Part shown: in pieces, positions 26,586 to 35,788 of the stretch
Position numbering within the stretch: position 1 is the first letter of the stretch
Layout of the letters: every line of letters starts with the position of its first letter
DNA from: Candidatus Amarobacillus elongatus
Lineage (GTDB): Bacteria > Chloroflexota > Dehalococcoidia > Tepidiformales > Tepidiformaceae
Direction of reading: 5' to 3'
DNA length: 64,000 nt
Assembly: GCA_016703545.1 (NCBI GenBank)
Contig: JADJBX010000002.1
Location: 548,549-612,548 of the forward strand
Notes under the pieces: model-generated
What the model was told of the DNA's origin: nothing
What the model saw: only the letters and a program-made list of their open reading frames with translations
Database searches by the model: none
Position numbers and translations under genes: made by a program

Positions 26586-27641
26586 GTGGGGATTTGGACG
26601 CGACTGGGGTTGGCTGCGGTCGGCCTGGCGGGCTTGACTGCCGCCGGGGTGCGCGGCGTGCAGGCAGAGGATGCGCCGGCGGCGGCGTACCGGACCGCGG
26701 GTATGACGCTCCAGGTCCAGCGTGACGGCATCCCCTACACCGTGGTCATCGAGATGCTCCTCGATTCCGAAGTCTCCGAAGAGGCCGTTCAGGCTGCGCT
26801 TGCGACCGTGGCGTCGCGGTTCCCGCTGACCGAGGCACCGCAGACCGCCAGTGCCCATGACCCGTTCATCCTGAACTCCTCCCGCTGGCCCGATGCCCGG
26901 GCGGCGTGGGCCTACAACGCCACCGGCAAGCCCGCTTCCCTCCACGGCGAGCGCGACGTCATCGCCGCCGCCGCCGCCAGCTGGAACGCGGCGGGGTCGA
27001 ACTTCACGTTCACGGACGCGGGCGGCACGGGCGCCGGCACGACCGGCTGCCACGGCGCCACCGATGCCGTGAACACCATCGGCTGGGGCCACCAGGATGG
27101 CGCGGTCCTCGCCATCACCTGCGGGTGGTACTCAGGTAACCGCTCGACCGAGTTCGACATGGAGATCGACCCCGACTGGGATTGGACCGTTGGCAACGGC
27201 CGCATTGGCGTGGACCTCGAAAGCGTCGTCCTCCATGAATTCGGTCACGCGCTCGGGCTCGCGCACTCCGATGACCATTCCGCGGTCATGTACAGCACCT
27301 ACCTCACGGGGACGACGCGGCGCGCCCTCACGGCGGACGACATCGGCGGGCTTGCGGCGATGTACGGCGGTGGAGGAGTCGCAGGCGCGGCAGCCACCCC
27401 GACCTCGTTCGCGCTCCAGTCGGGGGCGAATCTACTGACGTGGCCCGGCCCGGAAAGCACGCCCCAGCAGGCATTCGCCGGGCATCCCGAGGTCGTGGCC
27501 GTCTACGCGCTGGAGGGCGGCCGCTGGCGGCAGTACGTCCCCGGCGCCCCGTCGTACGTGAACGACCTCGTCACACTGAAGCAGGGGACGCCGTACTGGG
27601 TGCTCGCCTCGGGAGCGGTGAGCATTCCCATTCAGGGGTAG
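26586..27641 (+). CDS. Exported matrixin-like zinc metalloprotease
   Basis: 351 residues from GTG 26586, preceded by GGAGG. Signal peptide at residues 1-27 (GLAAVGLAGLTAAG, cleaved near VQA/E). The catalytic core has the metzincin site HEFGHALGLAHS (HExGHxxGxxH) with the Met-turn VMYS about 10 residues later, as in peptidase family M10. Two Cys flank the region before the active site. The last 75 residues (LLTWPGPESTPQQAF, then WRQYVPGAPSYVNDL, TLKQGTPYWV) form a module also seen at the end of the giant surface protein. It likely processes or degrades extracellular proteins. Confidence 0.88.
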   Translation: MGIWTRLGLAAVGLAGLTAAGVRGVQAEDAPAAAYRTAGMTLQVQRDGIPYTVVIEMLLDSEVSEEAVQAALATVASRFPLTEAPQTASAHDPFILNSSRWPDARAAWAYNATGKPASLHGERDVIAAAAASWNAAGSNFTFTDAGGTGAGTTGCHGATDAVNTIGWGHQDGAVLAITCGWYSGNRSTEFDMEIDPDWDWTVGNGRIGVDLESVVLHEFGHALGLAHSDDHSAVMYSTYLTGTTRRALTADDIGGLAAMYGGGGVAGAAATPTSFALQSGANLLTWPGPESTPQQAFAGHPEVVAVYALEGGRWRQYVPGAPSYVNDLVTLKQGTPYWVLASGAVSIPIQG

Positions 27642-27650
27642 GACGCGGCC

Positions 27651-30600
27651 TCAGCGCCTGACCTCGTAAATCCAGTTCTCGCCTTCGTGGTAGACCGGGG
27701 TCAACTGGGACATCGTGGCGAACTTGGCGAGCCCGGCGGGCGTGCCGAACACCCGCTCCTCGCCGCCCACGATCACGTAGTGGACGTTGTACTCGCGCAG
27801 GTAGGTGGCTGCGAATACCGGGTCCGGGTCTGCGAAGAAGCGCACGGTGTCGCTCCGCCGCTCCTGGATCAGCCCGGCGTAGTCCATGCGATAGGCGATT
27901 TCGTGCCAGTCCCAGCCGATGACGGCGGGCAGGCCCGTGTTCACCGACACCCGTCCGGTCCAGTGGTAGAGCGGGCCGACGGCCTCGGCGATGGTGGGGC
28001 TGCCCTCCACGTTCTCGCGAAGCCAGGTGAAAATGCCGACGTCGTCCTTGAGGTCGAGCCACCGGTCGTCGGCGCCGTCGGGCGTGCCGCGGTCCTCGTA
28101 GTACCGCGCCTTCGCGAGGTAGGCCCAGCCGTCGAGGGTGGCGGGGGTTTCGGCGAACCGCGCATCCTGCCGCGCCTTCGTGCCCGAAACGAGGTAGACC
28201 GCACTGCCGGTCAGCAGCAGCGCCGCTATCACCGCGAACCCGAACGCCGCGGCGCGCCGTCCCGGCAGGGGCCGCGGCCGCCACCCTTCGGCCTGCCAGA
28301 GCGCGCTCGCGATGTACCACCCGGCGTAGGCGCTCCCCAGCGCGTACAGCTGCCACGCCTGCAGCGAGAACTTGAACACGGTGTTCATCCGCACGATGTC
28401 GTTCTTCACGGTCACCACGTCGACGCCGCCGGCGATCCCCACGGCGGCCGCGAGCATCGCCGTGGCCACGAGGCGGGCGGGATCGCGGTCGCGTGCGCGG
28501 AACTCAAGCCAGGCGAGGTTCACCAGGTAGACGAGCATCACGGCACTCAGGGCGACCACCGTGAGCTGCGCCCTGGGCACGCCGAGGTCCGTCGGCGTGG
28601 CCGGGCGCGAATCGATCCACCACCAGCCGATGCGCCACGTGAGCGTGGTCAGGCCCAGCAGGAAGACGGCCAGCGCCGCCAGCTCGGATCGGCCGCACAC
28701 GCTCGCGAGGACGATGTTGCGGCCGGGCTTGCCGCCGCGGCGTTGGAGCTCCTCGCGGTAGCGCAGCACGAGGAACGCTGCCGTGAACGCGAGGAACACG
28801 CCGAAGTGGGCCGCGTACTGGTTCGGTTTCGTCGTCTCGGGCGCCTTCATGATGCCGCTCTGGAAGACCTCGAAGTGCCGCGTGTAGGGCGAAAACACCA
28901 CCGTGAGCACGCCCGCCACGAGCGCGAGCTGCCCCACCCCGTCCCACCAACGCTGTTGCCATCGTCCCGGCGCGAGCAGCTGCCCGGCGGCGATCGCCGC
29001 GGACGTCAACAGGACCGCGGTCGGGAAGTCCCACGTGTGCACGGTCCGCACGAGCCCCAGGATGAGTCCCATCGCGGCAGCGATCGCCCACGCTTCGCGG
29101 CGCATACCGCCCTTCGCCGACGTCACAACGAACGCCGCCGCGAGCGCGATCACGGTCCCGAAAAACGACAGCCCCATGAGATGTGGGTGGAGGTCGGCGA
29201 AGAGCGCGGACCAGTACGGGAACTCGGTGATGTCGAACTGGCCGATGTGGACGCGGGAACTTCGCCACCAGTCGAAGGGCGGCAGCGCCTTCCCGCCGAA
29301 GGCCCACTGGAAGAACCCCCCGAACGCGCCCGCGCTTCCGCCGAGGAACCGCGCGAGCCAGCGGATCGGCTCGCCGATCACGGGTACGGGCGATTCGCGC
29401 CCCCAGGTTTCGCCCCATGTGTTCAGGCTCTGCCACCGTTCGATCATCTGGTGGGCGCCATCGAGGTTCCCGATGCCGATGAGCAGGATGGCCGCGAACA
29501 GGGCCGTGAGCATGGCCGGGCGCGCCGCTGAGCGAATGGGCCGGCCACTTGCCCGGGCGCGGACGCGTCCGCTGAGGTTCACGAGGTTGTACGCCGTCGA
29601 GGCCGCGGTCACGGCCGCGAGCGCGGCGAACGTGGGCACGCCAAGGTTGAACCCCACCTCCGGCACGATCCGCAGCGCGCGCATCGGCACGGCGAGGAAC
29701 CACCACCCCATGTAGTAGTAGTTCATCGTGCCGCCCGCGAGCCACGGGTCGAACGGTGGCAGGATGGTCGAGCGCGCCACCGCGGTCAGGTACGCGAGCT
29801 CGACGGGCTTTTCGCCACCCTGCGGGCTGTGCCAGGTGTCGGGGTTGGCGTAGCGCAGCCATACAAAGAGGAAGAAGGCGGCGAGGAAGATCGCCTCAAG
29901 GGTGAGCCACCCCCGCCAGCGCGCCCGTGCCTCGGCCAGCAGTGTCCGGCGGCGCGCGAACCCCACGAGGCCCCCCGCCGTCACCATGGTTCCGAACACG
30001 ACCCACGCGAGCCCGCCCGAGAAGTGCGCCGCCCCCCACGCCACCACGAGCCACGTTCCGAACGACGTGCCGATCAGCCCGCCCAGCTTCGAGAGCCCGT
30101 AGCCCCGGTCTGGCATCGCGCGGAAAAGCCAGGACGTGAACGGCAGCGCCGCGAAAGCGGCCACTTCGATCCAGAGGAGCCACCAGAGCCATGGCAGGTT
30201 GCGGCTCGTCATGCCGCCGGAATTGAAGGCATCCGCGAACGTGCCGCCGTTCTCCTGGATGGCGCGCTCCTCCGCCGTGAACTGCAGCCCGTTCGTCCGG
30301 CCCTGCCGCGGAAGGAGGTCGACTGCGCGCTCGGGGTGGGCTTCGTTCAGTAGCGCCGCCGCCCTGTCGGCGTTGAAGCGGTCCGACTTCTTGTAGATCC
30401 AGACCTCGGGATGGTCGTAGACAGTGAACGACTCCTCCGCGCCGGAGTCGTCGTACCGGATCCCAAGGAACGACGGGCGGACCTCGAAGTGGGCGACGAG
30501 GTCGAATCCAAGCTCCCCGGATTCGAGCAGCTGGTAGTAGCGGATCGTGGCCGGGTACTCGCGTTCGAGGCGGGGCACGGACCCGCGCACGCGATTTGAC

Positions 30601-32303
30601 GTGATCGCGACGTAGTTCGCGCCTGCCAGGCCCACCGAGGCGGGCGCGGGCTCGCTGCGCCCATAGACGAGGTCGCGCACCTTCTGGAGGGAGTCGGTGT
30701 CGTAGGGCGTCGTTTCAACGAACTGGTACCCGAAGCCGTAGCCGGGGAGCGCGTACGGGATGGAGTCGTCCCAGAGCTCGGTGGTGATGCGCGATCCCGC
30801 CGGGATGTTCTCGTAGATCCAGCGGCTCGCGGCGATGCGCGGGTGCTCCGAGGCGTACACGTTCTGGAAGGCCAGCGCCCACCACGCTGTGGAAGCGACG
30901 ACCACCGTGAAGGCCGCGCCCGCCGCGGTTCGCTGCCACCGCGCGGGAAGCGGCGGCGGTTGCCATGAACCGAGCCGCGGCGCCACCCACTGCGTGAGCC
31001 CGCCCGAGACAGCCCACCGCAGCAGGTTCGCACAGCCCCAGCCCGCCATGACGCAGAGGAGCGGGTAGGCCGGTGCGAAATACCGCAGGTAGGTCACGAA
31101 GCGGATGCCCTGCACGCCGAAAATGCCGGCCGCGAGGGCCACGGGGAGGACGAACGCGAGGTCCCGCCGCCGGAAGAGGAGGATGGCGCCCATCGCCGTG
31201 GAAGCCCAGGCGGCGATCCCCAGCCCGGGGCCCAGCCCGTACCGCAGCATGTTCTCGAGGGGGTACAGGATCGGCGAGCGGCCGGCGAACTGAACGAACG
31301 GGGGGAAGTTGATCTCGCCCTTCTGGCGCTTCCATTCACCCTCGAACACGTCTGTCTTCCAGTAGGGGTTGATGGACATGTCCCAGAAGTTCGGGCCGGT
31401 GAAGGCGTACGGCTGCGCCACGCGGAAGGCGAAAATCGCCATCGCCGTGGCGAAGCAGACGACCGAGATATCGGTCATCCAGTGGCCGGCCATGGCCCGG
31501 CTCCCCCGCCACGTCAGCCCCAGGCGCGGGATGTCGCGCACGCCGATGCGGATGAGCGCGGCCGTCGGGATGACCGGGTAGAACAGCAGCGCGTTCACCT
31601 TCGAGGCCATGGCGAGCCCCATCGCCGCCCCCATCGCGGCGCCGATGAGCCACGCCGCCCGGTCGCTTCGCGCGCGAATGAAGAGGAGGGCGAAGAACGT
31701 GGTCAGGGCGCCGAAGAAAACCAGATAGGGGTCGGCCGCCCAGAAGTGCGCGAGCTGCGTGGGCAGCACGGCGAGGGCGTAGAGCAGCGCCGCCAGCAGC
31801 CCGGCCCGCCGCCCGAACACCAGTCCCGCGATACCGGCCACGACGAGGATCGTGGCCGTGTCGAAGGCGGCCGTGACGCGGCGCCCCCAGATGACCGTGG
31901 TTTCGTAACCGTTGCCCGCTCCCGGTGCATCGTCGCCCGCCCACGTGCTCACCGCCTTCGCGACGAAGATGGGCAGCGTCCCGTAGACGAAGGACGGCGT
32001 GTCTGGCGAGTTGTAGGGGTTGAGCGGGCTCGTGCCCGTGTCGAAGTACTCGCCCACGCCCGAGGGCCATTCGATCTTGTCCGTGACGATCGAAAGGAAG
32101 CGCTCATCGGGGTGCATTTGGAGCGGAGCGGACGCGCCCTTGGGCTGGTCCCAGCCGAGGCCGTGGAAGCGCAGCGCCCCCCCCACGAGCACGATCACGG
32201 CCAGGGCAAGGGGGAACGCGAGGCGCGCCACGAGGGGATGGCCGAGGACGCCGGCAAGGGCTGCCGGCGCGGTCGCCCGCCGGTCCGGGGGCGTCTCGCT
32301 CAC
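27651..32303 (-). CDS. Giant two-part GT-C glycosyltransferase (PMT-like half plus DUF2298)
   Basis: 1550 residues from GTG 32303; the frame stays open to 32453 but the extra 50 residues look random. The N-terminal half is PMT/ArnT-like: FHGLGWDQPKG, then QMHPDERFLS, with the acidic catalytic motif in the first loop, and about 12 membrane segments. The C-terminal half is a DUF2298 (Chlor_Arch_YYY) membrane domain: GGTMNYYYMGWWFLAVPMRA, FADLHPHLMGLSFFG and RMNTVFKFSLQAWQLYALG. Such fusions are characteristic of Chloroflexota and archaea and are thought to build surface glycans or glycoproteins. It converges on the metalloprotease gene with only 9 bp between stops. Confidence 0.88.
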   Translation of the reverse strand: MSETPPDRRATAPAALAGVLGHPLVARLAFPLALAVIVLVGGALRFHGLGWDQPKGASAPLQMHPDERFLSIVTDKIEWPSGVGEYFDTGTSPLNPYNSPDTPSFVYGTLPIFVAKAVSTWAGDDAPGAGNGYETTVIWGRRVTAAFDTATILVVAGIAGLVFGRRAGLLAALLYALAVLPTQLAHFWAADPYLVFFGALTTFFALLFIRARSDRAAWLIGAAMGAAMGLAMASKVNALLFYPVIPTAALIRIGVRDIPRLGLTWRGSRAMAGHWMTDISVVCFATAMAIFAFRVAQPYAFTGPNFWDMSINPYWKTDVFEGEWKRQKGEINFPPFVQFAGRSPILYPLENMLRYGLGPGLGIAAWASTAMGAILLFRRRDLAFVLPVALAAGIFGVQGIRFVTYLRYFAPAYPLLCVMAGWGCANLLRWAVSGGLTQWVAPRLGSWQPPPLPARWQRTAAGAAFTVVVASTAWWALAFQNVYASEHPRIAASRWIYENIPAGSRITTELWDDSIPYALPGYGFGYQFVETTPYDTDSLQKVRDLVYGRSEPAPASVGLAGANYVAITSNRVRGSVPRLEREYPATIRYYQLLESGELGFDLVAHFEVRPSFLGIRYDDSGAEESFTVYDHPEVWIYKKSDRFNADRAAALLNEAHPERAVDLLPRQGRTNGLQFTAEERAIQENGGTFADAFNSGGMTSRNLPWLWWLLWIEVAAFAALPFTSWLFRAMPDRGYGLSKLGGLIGTSFGTWLVVAWGAAHFSGGLAWVVFGTMVTAGGLVGFARRRTLLAEARARWRGWLTLEAIFLAAFFLFVWLRYANPDTWHSPQGGEKPVELAYLTAVARSTILPPFDPWLAGGTMNYYYMGWWFLAVPMRALRIVPEVGFNLGVPTFAALAAVTAASTAYNLVNLSGRVRARASGRPIRSAARPAMLTALFAAILLIGIGNLDGAHQMIERWQSLNTWGETWGRESPVPVIGEPIRWLARFLGGSAGAFGGFFQWAFGGKALPPFDWWRSSRVHIGQFDITEFPYWSALFADLHPHLMGLSFFGTVIALAAAFVVTSAKGGMRREAWAIAAAMGLILGLVRTVHTWDFPTAVLLTSAAIAAGQLLAPGRWQQRWWDGVGQLALVAGVLTVVFSPYTRHFEVFQSGIMKAPETTKPNQYAAHFGVFLAFTAAFLVLRYREELQRRGGKPGRNIVLASVCGRSELAALAVFLLGLTTLTWRIGWWWIDSRPATPTDLGVPRAQLTVVALSAVMLVYLVNLAWLEFRARDRDPARLVATAMLAAAVGIAGGVDVVTVKNDIVRMNTVFKFSLQAWQLYALGSAYAGWYIASALWQAEGWRPRPLPGRRAAAFGFAVIAALLLTGSAVYLVSGTKARQDARFAETPATLDGWAYLAKARYYEDRGTPDGADDRWLDLKDDVGIFTWLRENVEGSPTIAEAVGPLYHWTGRVSVNTGLPAVIGWDWHEIAYRMDYAGLIQERRSDTVRFFADPDPVFAATYLREYNVHYVIVGGEERVFGTPAGLAKFATMSQLTPVYHEGENWIYEVRR

Positions 32304-32479
32304 GCGGGGGACTCGTGCTTCGGGGAGTGCACGGGGACAGGATACGGTGCGTGGCCGAATTGTCAGCCTTGGCGCTTCCCCAATCGTGACCGTGGGGCGG
32401 TGTGGCCCGCTCTTGAAACGCCCACACCTGGCTGTGCGAAACACAACCGTCATGTGACGGCAAAGCTACGAGCGCGCTC

Positions 32480-32513
32480 CGCTGGCCCCTCCGCAGCTTC
32501 GCAGGGGCCAGCG
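32480..32513. promoter_or_regulatory. Hairpin in the leader between DUF2298 gene and nitrite/sulfite reductase
   Basis: Perfect 11-bp stem CGCTGGCCCCT / AGGGGCCAGCG with a 12-nt loop, 67 bp before the reductase start. No T tract follows. It could be an attenuator or leader structure. Confidence 0.35.
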
Positions 32514-32580
32514 CGAAACCTGCGGGAAACGAGTCCGCAAAGCTGACTTCATGTCCCGGTAATTTGACTGACTCGAATGG

Positions 32581-34176
32581 GTGGCACGGTACGAGTACCA
32601 GCGGGAGGTGCTCGTGGGAAACAAGTTTGAAGCCATGAAGGCCGCCAAAGACGGCCTCGATGTCTGGCCAGACCTCCTCCGTTACGCGGCGGAGGACGTG
32701 CCGGTCGACCAGATCCCGGAAGACGAACTGAACCGCATGAAGTGGTACGGCGTCTTCCACCGGCCCCAGCGCCCGGGGACGTTCATGCTCCGGTTGCGCG
32801 TCAGCGGTGGCCTGCTGCGGGCCGCCCAGGTTCGCGCCATCGCCGAAGTGAGCCGCGATCTCGGCCACAACGAGGTCGACCTCACGACCCGCCAGAACGT
32901 GCAGCTCCGTGGCCTTCGCCTGCCGGATGTTCCTTGGGTGCTGGCGAAGCTGGCCGATGCCGGCCTGCATTCGACCCAGACCGGCATGGACAACGTGCGC
33001 AACGTCATCGGCTGCCCGCTCGCCGGCGTCGATGGCATGGAGCTATTCGACTCCGCGCCGCTTGTCCGCGCGCTGAGCGAGGCGCTGCTGGTGGCACGCA
33101 AGGAGTACAGCAACCTGCCGCGCAAGATGAACGTCTCCGTGGCCGGTTGCCGGGACGATTGCGGCCACGCGCAAACGCAGGACCTGGGCTTTGTGCCCGC
33201 GACCCGTGACATCGCGGGCCGGAGGGTGGCGGGATTCAACGTGCTCGTCGGGGGCGCACTTGGCGGCACGAGCCCGCGCCTCGCAACCCCGCTCGACGTC
33301 TTCGTCCGGCCGGAGCAGGTGGTCTCCCTGTTCCTCGCGCTGCTGCGGGTGTACCGCGACAACGGCCCGCGCGAGGTGCGAACGCGTGCCCGCCTGAAGT
33401 GGCTCATCGCCGATTGGGGCGAGGAGCGGCTGCGCGCGGCGGTCGAAGCGGAAATGAGCGCGACGCTGGAGCGCGCGGGCCTGGACGAACGGCTCCAGGT
33501 CGCGGGCGACCACCTTGGCATCCACCCGCAGCGGCAGGTGGGCCTGAACTACGTCGGTCTGCATGTCCCCGTGGGGCGGGTGCGCGCCGAGCAGCTGGAG
33601 CGGCTCGCCGGCCTCGCGGAGACGTACGGCAACGGCGATGTGCGCATCACGATCGACCAGAACCTCGTGGTGATGGGCGTGCCCGACGCCAACCTCTCGG
33701 CGCTGCTGATGGACCCGCTCTTGCAGGAACTCAAGCCCAACCCGTCCTCGGTGTGGCGCAACCTGGTCGCCTGCACCGGCAACGACTACTGCCACTTTTC
33801 GCTCATCGATACGAAGAAGCACGCCCATCAGCTGGCGGTCGACCTCGAACGCAAGGGCGTGCAGGTGCCGCGGGGCACGCGCATCCACGTCTCCGGCTGC
33901 GTCCACGCCTGCGGCAAGCACCACGTCGGGGACATCGGCCTGCAGGGGGCGAACATCCGCCTCGGCGACCGCGTCGACGAGTCCGCCGATGTCTACGTCG
34001 GCGGCAAGCTGGGCGAGGAGGCACGCGTCGCCGCCCGCATCCTCACCAACGTCCACTGGGAAGACCTGCCGGTACTCGTCGAGGCGCTCGTCCGCCAGCG
34101 GTTCCAGCAGACCGTCCCCCTCTCGATGATGCGCCTCATGGACTCGGACCCGGCGCAGGAGGTAGCAACGGCATGA
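32581..34176 (+). CDS. Ferredoxin-type nitrite/sulfite reductase (siroheme, 4Fe-4S)
   Basis: 531 residues from GTG 32581. Both duplicated reductase halves are present. Siroheme/cluster ligands: VACTGNDYC (C-x5-C) and SGCVHACGKHH (C-x3-C). Anion-site residues are suggested by VDLTTRQNVQLRGL and DNVRNVIGCPLAG, and the pseudo-repeat NVSVAGCRDDCGHAQTQD is well kept. Six-electron reduction of nitrite or sulfite cannot be told apart from sequence alone, but the overlapping formate/nitrite transporter gene favours nitrite assimilation. The electron donor is probably ferredoxin, as no flavin domain is present. Confidence 0.9.
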   Translation: MARYEYQREVLVGNKFEAMKAAKDGLDVWPDLLRYAAEDVPVDQIPEDELNRMKWYGVFHRPQRPGTFMLRLRVSGGLLRAAQVRAIAEVSRDLGHNEVDLTTRQNVQLRGLRLPDVPWVLAKLADAGLHSTQTGMDNVRNVIGCPLAGVDGMELFDSAPLVRALSEALLVARKEYSNLPRKMNVSVAGCRDDCGHAQTQDLGFVPATRDIAGRRVAGFNVLVGGALGGTSPRLATPLDVFVRPEQVVSLFLALLRVYRDNGPREVRTRARLKWLIADWGEERLRAAVEAEMSATLERAGLDERLQVAGDHLGIHPQRQVGLNYVGLHVPVGRVRAEQLERLAGLAETYGNGDVRITIDQNLVVMGVPDANLSALLMDPLLQELKPNPSSVWRNLVACTGNDYCHFSLIDTKKHAHQLAVDLERKGVQVPRGTRIHVSGCVHACGKHHVGDIGLQGANIRLGDRVDESADVYVGGKLGEEARVAARILTNVHWEDLPVLVEALVRQRFQQTVPLSMMRLMDSDPAQEVATA

Positions 34177-34997
34177 CCGGGGACACTGTGGAGGCGGTCG
34201 CGGGTGCGGCCGCGAAGAAGGCGCGCTACCTGCGCGGATCGCCAACCGGGTACTTCGTCCTCTCGGCGCTTGCCGGGGCGTACGTGGGCTTCGGCATCAT
34301 CCTCATCTTCGCTATCGGCGCGCCCCTCTCGGCGGCCGCATCGCCGTTCACCAAAGTGGTCATGGGCGCCTCCTTCGGCATCGCGCTCTCGCTGGTCATC
34401 TTCGCCGGCTCGGAGCTCTTCACGGGCAACAACATGGTGATGATGGTCGGGATGCTGAAGCGCACCTCGTCGCCCGCGGCGCTCCTGGCGGTATGGGTCC
34501 TGAGCTTCGTCGGCAACCTCGCCGGCTCGCTGCTGCTGGCCTGGCTGGTGGCGAAAAGCGGCGTCCTCGGCGGCGCCCCGCAGCTCGGCTTCGTACAGAA
34601 GACCGTCGAAACGAAGATGAACCTGCCCGCGACCGAGCTCTTCATCCGCGGCATCCTCTGCAACTGGCTCGTCTGCCTGGCGGTGTGGTCGGCGATGCGC
34701 GCTCAGACAGAGATGGCGAAGCTGGTCATGATCTTCTGGTGCCTGTTCGCCTTCATCGGCGCCGGGTTCGAACACAGCGTCGCGAACATGACGCTGCTCG
34801 GTGTGGGGCTCCTGCAGGAGCACGGCGCCGCGATTAGCTGGGGCGGCTTCGTCCACAACCTGGTGCCCGTCACGCTCGGTAACATCGTCGGGGGCGCCGC
34901 CTTCGTCGGCATGGCCTACTGGTTCTCGAACATCCCGCTGCGCCTTGGCGGGGTCGAAAGCGCGCGGCAGCCCGAAGGGGCGATGGCCGAAGCCTGA
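34173..34997 (+). CDS. Formate/nitrite transporter family protein
   Basis: 274 residues. ATG 34173 overlaps the reductase stop (ATGA) and has an AGGAGG site. Six membrane helices expected. FNT hallmarks: LAGAYVGFGIILIF in TM1, AGSELFTGNNMVMMVGML, ILCNWLVCLAVW and GFEHSVANMTLL, which contains the conserved central His. It moves nitrite or formate as a pentameric channel. Coupling to the reductase suggests nitrite import for assimilation. Confidence 0.93.
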   Translation: MTGDTVEAVAGAAAKKARYLRGSPTGYFVLSALAGAYVGFGIILIFAIGAPLSAAASPFTKVVMGASFGIALSLVIFAGSELFTGNNMVMMVGMLKRTSSPAALLAVWVLSFVGNLAGSLLLAWLVAKSGVLGGAPQLGFVQKTVETKMNLPATELFIRGILCNWLVCLAVWSAMRAQTEMAKLVMIFWCLFAFIGAGFEHSVANMTLLGVGLLQEHGAAISWGGFVHNLVPVTLGNIVGGAAFVGMAYWFSNIPLRLGGVESARQPEGAMAEA

Positions 34998-35018
34998 TTC
35001 ACCCGGTTCCCTTCCCCG

Positions 35019-35051
35019 GAACGGCCGCCCCATGCCCTGGGGCGGCCGTTC
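35019..35051 (+). terminator. Hairpin terminator after the transporter
   Basis: Perfect 13-bp stem GAACGGCCGCCCC / GGGGCGGCCGTTC with a 7-nt loop, 21 bp after the transporter stop; no T tract. Confidence 0.65.
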
Positions 35052-35131
35052 GCACGTTCCCGCCAGGCTGGCCGTTGACGAAGCGCGCAAGGATCGACAA
35101 TGCTTGCGCAACTTTGGGAGGTTCACCGCCA

Positions 35132-35785
35132 ATGGCTGATTCCGGGCGCCCCGCTGCTCAGAACTGGCTCACCCTGGGGGCCGCCAGCGAGCTTCTTGGC
35201 GTCAGCGAATCGACCATCCGGCGCTGGGCCGATGCTGGCGACGTGGGCTCCTATCGCACGCGCGGTGGGCATCGCCGCATCCTCGAAGAGGACCTTCGCC
35301 AGCTCGTCAGCGCACAGGCCGGCGCACCCCCGTCGCGCGATACCGACCGCATCAGCGACATCGCCATCGGGCGGATCAAACGTCGCATCAGCCGCGGGCG
35401 GCAGGGCCACACCACGACCGTCTTCGAACGGCTCTCCGACGATGCCCGCGAGCGTCTCCGGCTCCTCGGCCGCCAGCTGGTCGACCTCTTCGCCCGCTAC
35501 GTCGCCTCGAACACGAAGGGCGAGCGCTTCACCGAGGACGCACACACGCTCGGCCGGGAATACGGGCGGACGCTGGTCCTCAGCGGAGTTGGCCTCACGG
35601 CAGCGGTGCAGACCTTCAACGCCATGCGCCGTTCGCTCGAAGAGACCGCATCCCAAATTGCCGCGGAAGCAGGGCTCAATGCGGAGGACGCGGTGGAGGC
35701 GGTCGAGGCTACCCTCGGGCTGGCGGACACGATTCTCGAAGCCATGGCCGAGGTCTACGAGCAGCAGTTCACAGTGAAGAGCTAG
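35132..35785 (+). CDS. Helix-turn-helix (MerR/excisionase-type) regulator with helical sensor domain
   Basis: 217 residues from ATG 35132, with a GGGAGG site. Residues 10-60 are an HTH_17-type fold: LTLGAASELLGVSESTIRRW, then GDVGSYRTRGGHRRI. The remaining 150 residues are all-helical (RLRLLGRQLVDLFARYVAS, later EDAVEAVEATLGLADTILEA) and resemble the RsbR-type N-terminal helical domain fused to HTH in many Chloroflexota regulators. The signal and targets are unknown. It may control the nitrite operon just upstream, but it has its own start region. Confidence 0.82.
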   Translation: MADSGRPAAQNWLTLGAASELLGVSESTIRRWADAGDVGSYRTRGGHRRILEEDLRQLVSAQAGAPPSRDTDRISDIAIGRIKRRISRGRQGHTTTVFERLSDDARERLRLLGRQLVDLFARYVASNTKGERFTEDAHTLGREYGRTLVLSGVGLTAAVQTFNAMRRSLEETASQIAAEAGLNAEDAVEAVEATLGLADTILEAMAEVYEQQFTVKS

Positions 35786-35788
35786 CGG

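Noticed and set aside
27687..29531. 614-codon open frame opposite the DUF2298 domain
   Set aside because: Shadow of a conserved membrane protein; no recognisable domain.
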